A DNA stretch of 35,604 nucleotides, taken from NCBI RefSeq assembly GCF_003550015.1, contig NZ_QXEV01000017.1, forward strand, positions 1 to 35,604. Reading direction: 5' to 3'. The notes below the pieces were generated by a model. It did not search any database. It saw nothing but the letters and a program-made list of their open reading frames with translations, and was not told where the DNA came from. Both the position numbers and the translations under genes were made by a program. Shown here piece by piece: positions 29,236 to 35,604 of the stretch. This stretch comes from Anaeroplasma bactoclasticum. GTDB lineage: Bacteria > Bacillota_I > Bacilli_A > Acholeplasmatales > Anaeroplasmataceae. Each line of letters starts with the position of its first letter. Position 1 is the stretch's first letter.

Positions 29236-30594
29236 TTAATTCTTTCTCTTTTCGTCTAACGTATTAATTGTTGTTTTATCATCATGTGGAATAACCTTCC
29301 AACCTAAGTTTCTTGAGCACATAGCTACAAAATCAATAGGGAACTGAATCATTAAGAATAATGGCCATAATAAGGAAACTAAAATCTTCTTTCCTAAGCT
29401 TACATGGAATATTCTCTTTCTACATACAATAAACACAATAATTGCAAGAGCTAGCATACCAAAGTATGTACCTATAGTAGATCTAGCTAATCCCCATAAT
29501 GCACCATCACCTAATAATAAATTATACCACCACTCATTTGCTTGATTGCCAAATAATACGGTATTATAATCTATTCCAAAGCATGGAGCAAATGCTAATA
29601 AGATGTACTGTAAAATACCAATAAATCCTAATACTAAACAGAAAGGTAGACAGTTCATAGCAATATCAAATGTAGACATTCTATGCTTTGTTTTTGGACT
29701 AAATAAAGCTTTTAATAAATCTTTAACACGAGAATATAATACTAATAGGTGTCCTCTAGACCAACGTACTCTTTGACGCCACATTACCTTAAATGTTGTT
29801 GGCTGCTCATCATAAAAGATTGCCTCATCACAATAACGAATCTTATTAGAATCTAAAATTTGGTCTGCTGAGAATTCCCAGTCCTCTGTTAATGTTACAT
29901 ATGGCCAACCATTTTCTACAACCTTAGAAGAGATTACATAACCGCATCCTGCGATTCTTGTGGAGCATCCACAAACATTTCTTCCTCTAAACTCGCATAC
30001 ACAGCCTAATGCGAAATACATACCGTATAAGCCAGACATAATATTAGAACCAAAGTTCTTAGAGTTACGGAAGGATGTAACTACATACTGATGATCATAA
30101 TATTCAAATGCATCATTCATCTTAGTAAAGTAATTCTTTTCAACAATATTATCTGCATTAAAGATAAAGAATCCATCAAAGCTTTGTGTACCATAATCCT
30201 TCTCTATACAAGAGAATAAATGACGGAATGCATAACCCATTGTACATTCATTTGGATTATTATACTCATATACAGAAATATTTGCGAAGCCTTCCTTTTG
30301 AAGTCTTCTTGCTACTTCTGCAGTATTATCTGTACAGTTGTGAGCTATAACAAAGATGTGTAATTTATCCTGTGGGTAATCAGATTTATGGATACTTTCA
30401 ATTAAATTACCAACAACCTTCTCTTCGTTTCTAGCTGGAATAATTAAACCATACTTGTTTATAACATCTGTCTTAGGATACTTCTTGTATGTAAATACAC
30501 CAATAATACCGAATATTACAAAGTGTAGCATTAATAAACCATATAGGCCAAAAATGCATGTAAATACAAGATTAACTATTTCTACGTAATTCAT
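29236..30594 (-). CDS. Membrane GT2 glycosyltransferase (cellulose synthase/NAG-transferase-like)
   Basis: A processive-type family 2 glycosyltransferase in the cytoplasmic membrane, 452 aa. One N-terminal helix is followed by the GT-A domain (LIIPARNEEKVV nucleotide site; NADNIVE for the DxD-like metal site). The TEDWEF acid and the QRVRWSRG (QxxRW) block follow, and three to four C-terminal helices complete it. The QxxRW motif and topology place it near BcsA/NodC-type enzymes, but no chitin or cellulose partner genes are present. It is second in an operon (13 bp) with a GT28 enzyme, so a glycolipid or lipid-linked polymer product is likely. Confidence 0.85.
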   Translation of the reverse strand: MNYVEIVNLVFTCIFGLYGLLMLHFVIFGIIGVFTYKKYPKTDVINKYGLIIPARNEEKVVGNLIESIHKSDYPQDKLHIFVIAHNCTDNTAEVARRLQKEGFANISVYEYNNPNECTMGYAFRHLFSCIEKDYGTQSFDGFFIFNADNIVEKNYFTKMNDAFEYYDHQYVVTSFRNSKNFGSNIMSGLYGMYFALGCVCEFRGRNVCGCSTRIAGCGYVISSKVVENGWPYVTLTEDWEFSADQILDSNKIRYCDEAIFYDEQPTTFKVMWRQRVRWSRGHLLVLYSRVKDLLKALFSPKTKHRMSTFDIAMNCLPFCLVLGFIGILQYILLAFAPCFGIDYNTVLFGNQANEWWYNLLLGDGALWGLARSTIGTYFGMLALAIIVFIVCRKRIFHVSLGKKILVSLLWPLFLMIQFPIDFVAMCSRNLGWKVIPHDDKTTINTLDEKRKN

Positions 30595-30607
30595 AAGTCA
30601 CCTCTAA

Positions 30608-31783
30608 CTACTTATTTTCTTCTTGTTTTTCATCTAATACTTGTGGGAATCTCTTTACGATTTCTTCCCAAAGTAAATCTGCGGTTGCCTCAGCTCCATA
30701 GGAAGAGTGATGGTCTTTTGCAGCTTTAATATAAGGAACTAATATTGTAGGGTCCTTTACACATCTTTTAATAATCTTTACGACCCTAGATGGATGAAAT
30801 TCCTTAACGGCACAATGGACATAATTAATATAATAGTCACCAATATTTGTTTCAATGGATGTTGATGTTCCTGTAATAATGGATGGAACTCCAAAGAAGG
30901 TTGGTTCAGCTATCATATTACCTGCCTTACCACAGAATAAATCTGATGCAACCATATATTCAAATATATTCGTAATGAAGCCTTGTGGAAGGAATGTAAT
31001 TTCTTCTGTTGGAGTAAGCTTTTTAAAATACTCTAGCAATTCTTCATTCTTACCACAAACTGGAATAACAGTAACAGGAACATGCTCTTTCAAAAGCTTA
31101 GTAACAATTTTTTTCATTGCTCCTCTACCATATCCACCTTCTGCAAGTACAACTGTAAACTTATCTGGTAAATTTAATTTCTTTCTTGCAGATTCTTTTG
31201 TTTCTTTCATCTTAAATGCATCATTTCTAATACAGAATGGTACAAGTTTAAGATTTGATGAGTCATAGGTTGTATCTCTTTTCGCTTCCGTATATCCTGT
31301 TTCCATAGATACTAAAGATAAATCTGCTCTAAATTTAAATAATTTATTTAATAATGCATCAGGACAATACATTACTGTAAATGGCTTTGGATTCATTAAT
31401 TCTGCATAATAATTTGTTGCCCAGTGTGTAGAAAATACTACATCTGGTTGAAAGGATTGTAAGAATTCAATACCCTTCTTATAAGAACCTGGAACCTGAA
31501 ACTTTAGTGTGCCCCAAGTGGATAAATCCGTACCCCAAAACTCACAAGAGAAGGTAGCAAAATGTCCAAGCATTGGATGTGCTGTATAATTCCTTACCTG
31601 TGTTTTTAAGAATTCACCATATTTTTTTAGTTTTGCATCTTGTGTATCCGAGTAAAAATTGATATTAATAACTTCAACTCTGCTTCCATATTTTTTACTA
31701 AATATTTCTTCAACAGCATTACAAGTCATAATATGTCCAAATCCCGCTTCTACTCTAGGAAACATGACTTTTATCTTTGCCAT
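30608..31783 (-). CDS. GT28/MGDG-synthase-like glycosyltransferase
   Basis: A 391-aa peripheral membrane glycosyltransferase of the MGDG-synthase/UgtP type that adds sugar from UDP-sugar to diacylglycerol. The N-terminal MGDG_synth domain begins PRVEAGFGHIMTCNAVEEIF and includes the acceptor-side block HPMLGHF and FSTHWATNYYAELM. The C-terminal GT-B half has the donor loop LAEGGYGRGAM and LFCGKAGNMIAEPTFFGVPSI. It precedes a membrane GT2 enzyme and is probably needed for glycolipid or lipid-anchored polymer synthesis. The start has GGGTGAT upstream and TATAAT lies further up. Sugar specificity is not visible. Confidence 0.85.
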   Translation of the reverse strand: MAKIKVMFPRVEAGFGHIMTCNAVEEIFSKKYGSRVEVININFYSDTQDAKLKKYGEFLKTQVRNYTAHPMLGHFATFSCEFWGTDLSTWGTLKFQVPGSYKKGIEFLQSFQPDVVFSTHWATNYYAELMNPKPFTVMYCPDALLNKLFKFRADLSLVSMETGYTEAKRDTTYDSSNLKLVPFCIRNDAFKMKETKESARKKLNLPDKFTVVLAEGGYGRGAMKKIVTKLLKEHVPVTVIPVCGKNEELLEYFKKLTPTEEITFLPQGFITNIFEYMVASDLFCGKAGNMIAEPTFFGVPSIITGTSTSIETNIGDYYINYVHCAVKEFHPSRVVKIIKRCVKDPTILVPYIKAAKDHHSSYGAEATADLLWEEIVKRFPQVLDEKQEENK

Positions 31784-31867
31784 ATAACATCACCCTATTT
31801 AAATATGTGGTTTCACTCTATGTTATTATACCAATATTATTAAGAAAAAGAAAGAAAAAACTCTTTT

Positions 31868-31907
31868 TTGAAAGAAAATCACTAATCCAAAACGAATTAG
31901 TGATTTT
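31868..31907 (-). terminator. Terminator of the ABC exporter operon
   Basis: AAAATCACTAAT (31875-31886) pairs with ATTAGTGATTTT (31896-31907) around 9 nt; a T-rich tract follows on the minus strand. Confidence 0.8.
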
Positions 31908-31912
31908 TCCAT

Positions 31913-33526
31913 TTAATGTCTTGTAATTATTCGATCAAATAGAGTTCTACCTCTTTTTTTAATCCAGAAAGTAAGTAAGATTGCTGCAACCAAATAAATA
32001 ATAGTAATTACACCAAATGTAATATAATGTATGAATTCAAAATATTGTATACCAAAAATAGTACCAGTCATATGTATTCCAAATAGTATCATAGATGGTA
32101 GCATCACAAATAGCATAATAAAATTACTTGCTGCAGAATTCTTTAATACCTGAGCCTCATTTTCAAAATCAAGCTTAGGCCATCTTAAGCCTGTTAATGT
32201 ACCCACTAAAGCTGTAACAATACCTGCAAGTAATGGATATAAATATACAGGTATTAATTGATATGGCATATAGAATCCCTTAACAATCATAATTATAGCT
32301 GCAATTGTAGATACAAATAAATTAACAGTGATAGAAAGAATAATACCTATTTTAATCTTTGCTTTAATAATAGACATAGGATCTATTGGATAGCTTCTTA
32401 ATAATTCATAACCATTTCTTCCCTCAAAGGAAATACTTGATGAGGTTGTTGTTGCAATAGAATTCATTAGCATTCCCATTGGAGCTACAAGCATTGCAAA
32501 TACAAGTGGTAAAGATTCAGGAATTTCTTCAGAGCCTCCAACAAACATATTAGGTAATAATATGAACATAATAGCGAATATTAAAAAGAAAAATTGTCCT
32601 AAGACACAGTTAATTAAATACTGTGGTCTTCTTGATACCATATTCCATTCTTTCTTTAATAAAACCTTATCTAAGTTTAAATCAACTTTCTCGTTATTCT
32701 TCTTTACCTTATCATAATCGACATGGACAACTCCTGCCTTTAGCCATGTATTTACCGGACGATAAATTAAAGAAATCATAAGTGTTACTATAATAGCACC
32801 ACCTAAATTAAATAATACAAAATATAAATAATTAATGTATTCACCCAAAAGTGCATCCTTCATCCACTTTAAAAAGAATACATGATCAAGTACACCAGTA
32901 AGCATATCTGCACCAGCATAATTAATATAGAAATATCCGCCAAAGAATACGACAAAGAATAATAAACTTAAAATGATATTAATTAAATTAGAATGTCTAC
33001 TTTTAGCTGAAATAAGTGCAGATATTGAACCAATAATTGCAGAAAGTAAAATTGGAACAACACTTATCAATAATGCACTAACAAAAGAAAGTATTCCAGG
33101 AACTATAGTTCCTCCATTAGCAAAATATATTCCAAGCGCAGGTAATATTAATGCAACATCCTCTGCTACATTAATTAAATAAGTTGCGAATAGTTTTGCT
33201 GCAATAATGCAAGGCTTTGAAATAGGCAAGCTTTCTAATAGCTCATAATCCTTAGTGTTAAAAATAATGGATTGTAGCTGAAAAATAGAAATAATAAAAT
33301 TCAACATGAATCCCATCATTAATAATACACATAAGAATAATTCTATTGGAAGGGATGCTTCTTTCATCTTCATTATCATGGAAAATGATATACCCAAAGA
33401 AGATATTGCAAATAAAACTAGCGTAAGTCCAAATAGGCCAAGGGCACTTTTTTGGTTTTTCTTTTTACTGTTTACATTAAATCCAGATAAAAAGAATACC
33501 TTTGTTAATGTAAAGAAATTATTCAT
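31913..33526 (-). CDS. ABC-2-type exporter permease
   Basis: A 537-aa permease with about twelve hydrophobic segments arranged as two similar halves, each ending in the loop ending before a hydrophobic hairpin (LLESLPISKPCIIAAKLFAT and LLRSYPIDPMSIIKAKIKIG). That repeated motif is a hallmark of two-domain ABC-2/YhgE-like exporter permeases. It is probably a multi-substrate or antimicrobial-peptide exporter; the substrate is unknown. The start overlaps the stop of the ATPase gene by 8 bases, so they are translated together and form one transporter. Confidence 0.82.
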   Translation of the reverse strand: MNNFFTLTKVFFLSGFNVNSKKKNQKSALGLFGLTLVLFAISSLGISFSMIMKMKEASLPIELFLCVLLMMGFMLNFIISIFQLQSIIFNTKDYELLESLPISKPCIIAAKLFATYLINVAEDVALILPALGIYFANGGTIVPGILSFVSALLISVVPILLSAIIGSISALISAKSRHSNLINIILSLLFFVVFFGGYFYINYAGADMLTGVLDHVFFLKWMKDALLGEYINYLYFVLFNLGGAIIVTLMISLIYRPVNTWLKAGVVHVDYDKVKKNNEKVDLNLDKVLLKKEWNMVSRRPQYLINCVLGQFFFLIFAIMFILLPNMFVGGSEEIPESLPLVFAMLVAPMGMLMNSIATTTSSSISFEGRNGYELLRSYPIDPMSIIKAKIKIGIILSITVNLFVSTIAAIIMIVKGFYMPYQLIPVYLYPLLAGIVTALVGTLTGLRWPKLDFENEAQVLKNSAASNFIMLFVMLPSMILFGIHMTGTIFGIQYFEFIHYITFGVITIIYLVAAILLTFWIKKRGRTLFDRIITRH

Positions 33527-34244
33527 TACTTAAAGCCTCTTTTTCATCGAAGATTTCTAAGAATACATCCTCTAAAGAATGATCTTTAATTACTTCTTCC
33601 ATAGCACCAGATGCAACTAATTTACCTTGCTTTATAATTGCAACCTTATTACATAATTTCTCTGCAACCTCAAGAACATGGGTAGAGAAGAAAATTGTAT
33701 TTCCTGCTTGTGTATATTCTTTCATCTTTTCCTTTAATATATGAGTTGCCTTAGGGTCTAAACCTACAAATGGCTCATCTAATACTAAAATCTTTGGATG
33801 ATGCAAGAATGCTGCAAGTAATACTATTTTTTGCTTCATACCATGAGAATAGGAAGATACTAAATCACCTAAGGCATTATATATCTCTAATTCCTTAGCG
33901 AATGCTTCCATTTCACCCTCATTAAATGGAACACCATAAATAGATAAAATAAACTTAATATAATCGATACCCTTCATGAATGCATATACTTCAGGATTAT
34001 CTGGTACATATGCCATCATTTTCTTAATCTCTACTGGGTTAGATTTTATGTTTTTCCCATCAACTAAAATCTCCCCATCTTCAAATGGTAAAATCCCCAT
34101 TAGAGCTTTAATTGTTGTACTCTTACCTGCACCATTTAAACCAACGAATGCACATAAGTCCCCATCTTCAATTGTTAAAGATAAATCATCAACAGCCTTA
34201 ACGCCTTTTACGTAAGACTTTGAAAAATTTTTAATTTCAATCAT
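33519..34244 (-). CDS. ABC transporter ATP-binding protein
   Basis: A 241-aa nucleotide-binding subunit. Walker A is GLNGAGKST, the signature motif is a variant (YSHGMKQK in place of LSGGQ), and Walker B plus the catalytic Glu is ILVLDEPFVGLD. The switch His is in FFSTHVLE. The type resembles the CcmA/drug-exporter group. I chose the ATG at 34244 because AGAGGT lies 8 nt upstream; an open frame to 34301 has none. It is paired with the downstream permease through an 8-base overlap. Confidence 0.93.
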   Translation of the reverse strand: MIEIKNFSKSYVKGVKAVDDLSLTIEDGDLCAFVGLNGAGKSTTIKALMGILPFEDGEILVDGKNIKSNPVEIKKMMAYVPDNPEVYAFMKGIDYIKFILSIYGVPFNEGEMEAFAKELEIYNALGDLVSSYSHGMKQKIVLLAAFLHHPKILVLDEPFVGLDPKATHILKEKMKEYTQAGNTIFFSTHVLEVAEKLCNKVAIIKQGKLVASGAMEEVIKDHSLEDVFLEIFDEKEALSNE

Positions 34245-34340
34245 TATACTATACCTCTTTCCGTAAACGATTATATAACAAATATCATTGTTTTTCCACA
34301 AAAATCGTACTTGTGTGTTGAATTTATATCATAATGTGAC

Positions 34341-34372
34341 AAAAAAAGAGCCTAATACAATGTATTAAGCTC
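34341..34372 (-). terminator. Terminator after the DUF1508 gene
   Basis: GAGCCTAATAC (34348-34358) pairs with GTATTAAGCTC (34362-34372; one G-T pair) around 3 nt. A T7 run follows on the minus strand. Confidence 0.85.
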
Positions 34373-34386
34373 ATTTACTTTAGTTT

Positions 34387-35214
34387 TTAAGATACAACCT
34401 TTGCATCCTTTGCAAACTTTAATACAGATTTTGCAGCACTAATTGCTAAATCCTTATTCTTATATGTTTCACCTGTCATAACTAAACGTAATTGTTTTGA
34501 ATATAATTTAAAGAATGCTTGTTTTCTCTTATCAATAAAAATATAGAAATTTCCTTCATATACATTCTTACGGAAGTTTTCCATTGCTTCCTTTACACTC
34601 TTTTCAGATACGTATGCTTGAGATGTACATAATACCTGACCATTATTCGCTTTTAATTGGTAATAGAAATCGCCGCCCTCAGTAATAATAGAGAATTTAC
34701 CATTTGCTGAAGGAGTGATATCACCATCAATAATTTGTACATCATAATGATCATCAGAATATGTATTATCCTCATCAATAATCTTATCTGTTTCTACAAA
34801 TTTTTTAAATGATGTAGTAGCTCTTTCTGCATCTTTTTGAGATTTATAGTTTGCGCTTTGTGCTAAAGGTCTACCTTGAGATGTAATTAATCTGAAGCAC
34901 CATGCGCCCTTCTTATCCTTTTCATAATCAATCTTTAAGTTATCTACATTTTTCTTTAATGTATCAATACCACCTAAACAAGCCTTTCTATCTTTGTATG
35001 CTTCGCTAATGATAATTGCTTGTCCATTGTTTGCATATAAGCGGTATTTATAAAAGAAATCGCCCTCATTAAAGATTACATACTTACCAACTACTGCCTT
35101 AGTAGGTGCCTTAACTTCTTCTTTCTTTGGAGCCTCTTTTGCCTTTGCTGGTGCCTTTTCAGGTGCTTTTGCTGGAGCTTTTGCAGTAGCCTTTACTGGA
35201 GTCTTTGTTGCCAT
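34387..35214 (-). CDS. DUF1508 (YegP-like) protein with four repeats and Ala/Lys/Pro-rich N-terminus
   Basis: A 275-aa protein. The first ~38 residues are an Ala/Lys/Pro-rich linker with repeats such as APAKAPEKAPAKA. Four YegP-like (DUF1508) units follow, at residues roughly 40-93, 97-140, 166-220 and 222-272. Each has a strand pair ending in a Lys/Arg-Ser-Ala/Gln pattern. ANNGQAIIISEAY, SQGRPLAQSANY and ANNGQVLCTSQAY show the shared core; the fourth (KLYSKQLRLVMTGETY) is more divergent. YegP units are thought to be small stand-alone or tandem domains of unclear function, so function here is unknown. The ATG at 35214 has AAAAGGA upstream; one at 35226 lies in that site. Confidence 0.82.
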   Translation of the reverse strand: MATKTPVKATAKAPAKAPEKAPAKAKEAPKKEEVKAPTKAVVGKYVIFNEGDFFYKYRLYANNGQAIIISEAYKDRKACLGGIDTLKKNVDNLKIDYEKDKKGAWCFRLITSQGRPLAQSANYKSQKDAERATTSFKKFVETDKIIDEDNTYSDDHYDVQIIDGDITPSANGKFSIITEGGDFYYQLKANNGQVLCTSQAYVSEKSVKEAMENFRKNVYEGNFYIFIDKRKQAFFKLYSKQLRLVMTGETYKNKDLAISAAKSVLKFAKDAKVVS

Positions 35215-35313
35215 AATATATTCCATCCTTTTCTCTAAATTGAATCGCCTTTATATAATTATAAACCATTTTTTAAAAAAATTTAATAGAAAACATATGA
35301 TTTTTATCATAAA

Positions 35314-35604
35314 ATCGAGTAGAGTAGGAAAATAATTATTTCTAACTATCTTCCATCCCCTCTCACACCACCACATCGTGCCGTTCGGCAATGGGCGGTT
35401 TGAAACTTGCATATTCTTTCTTTATTGCTAACAAAGTATCATTGAATTCATATTACACTTTACTGCCTTTTCATATCATATACGTTTCTATTACTTGGGC
35501 TCATCATACATATCCAAGAGATTTGTTTGCTTCTTTATATGCAGTTTCATTCAGTCCTTCGGCATTTCTACCTACTATGACCTCTGCTGACTCCTTGTGA
35601 CAAA
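35314..35604 (-). ncRNA. Group II intron, 3' end (domains V and VI), cut by window edge
   Basis: On the minus strand, 35399-35367 fold as domain V: ACCGCC/GGUGGU, CAU/AUG and UGCC/GGCA around GAAC, with a 2-nt CG bulge on the 3' strand. A GUGAGAGGGG linker leads to domain VI, a 12-bp stem (35354-35343 with 35338-35327) with a GAAA-type loop. CCTACTC-TACTCGATT follows at the 3' end, like known bacterial introns. The region 35400-35604 has AAGGAGTCAGCAGAGG and other intron-type sequence but no reverse-transcriptase frame, so the protein is missing or beyond the edge. The exact 3' boundary is uncertain by about 12 nt. Confidence 0.72.

Noticed and set aside
11747-34372. TACAATGTA shared by terminators at 11752 and 34348
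   Set aside because: Both are ordinary terminators with a similar AT-rich stem tip; two copies do not make a repeat family.
35391-35600. Plus-strand 69-aa open frame at the right edge
   Set aside because: It lies antisense to the group II intron RNA and has no coding features.
1-35604. CRISPR array or alternative genetic code
   Set aside because: I see no regularly spaced direct repeats, and UGG is used for Trp in conserved positions with frames closing normally.

Overview
The window is AT-rich DNA from a low-GC, Gram-positive-type bacterium (Bacillota). UGG is used for Trp and strong AGGAGG-type ribosome binding sites precede most genes. Short intergenic hairpins followed by T-runs end most operons. 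A CsoR-CopA copper operon, LuxS, GEMM-I and fluoride riboswitches, a GT28 glycolipid-type glycosyltransferase and IS110/IS30 elements all fit Bacillota. An anaerobic, host-associated member of the Bacilli/Erysipelotrichia type is my best inference, but no rRNA or marker gene is present to settle it. Most genes lie on the minus strand.

Left part (1-10.3 kb). The window opens in the 3' end of an IS110 transposase. It continues with an M24 aminopeptidase and a small helical protein, an HExxH protein, and a NOL1/NOP2/Sun RNA methyltransferase. A tight four-gene minus operon follows (radical-SAM-like protein without cluster cysteines, RluA-type pseudouridine synthase, unknown acidic protein, NYN/LOTUS protein), then a GNAT/TfoX-N pair. 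Next is a fluoride-riboswitch operon made of a CPA cation/proton antiporter and luxS.

Middle (10.3-21.3 kb). A barrel-fold small protein is followed by a RhuM-PLD fusion behind a structured, terminator-bearing leader, and a tRNA-Thr(GGU). A flavin reductase and a TetR regulator diverge from a shared control region with two matching palindromes. After an XRE regulator comes the copper operon csoR-copA, whose CopA carries a C-terminal CopZ-like domain with its own apparent start site. Then come a PlsC-type acyltransferase, a diguanylate cyclase under a c-di-GMP-I riboswitch, a membrane protein, an RsuA/RluB-type pseudouridine synthase and a membrane protein with two TrkA-C domains.

Right part (21.3-35.6 kb). 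An intact IS30-family element (about 1.7 kb, 40-bp perfect inverted repeats, 14-bp target duplication) sits at the stop codon of a membrane-anchored XRE regulator. It is followed by lacZ (GH2), a second flavin-reductase-like protein, a lone hypB, a PAS protein, a two-gene glycosyltransferase operon, an ABC exporter pair and a four-repeat DUF1508 protein. The window ends in the 3' end (domains V-VI) of a group II intron.

The window is mainly housekeeping and regulatory chromosome with scattered mobile DNA. The most notable items are regulatory: luxS placed under a fluoride switch, a diguanylate cyclase under a c-di-GMP switch, a possible internal CopZ start in copA, and the leader of the RhuM-PLD gene.
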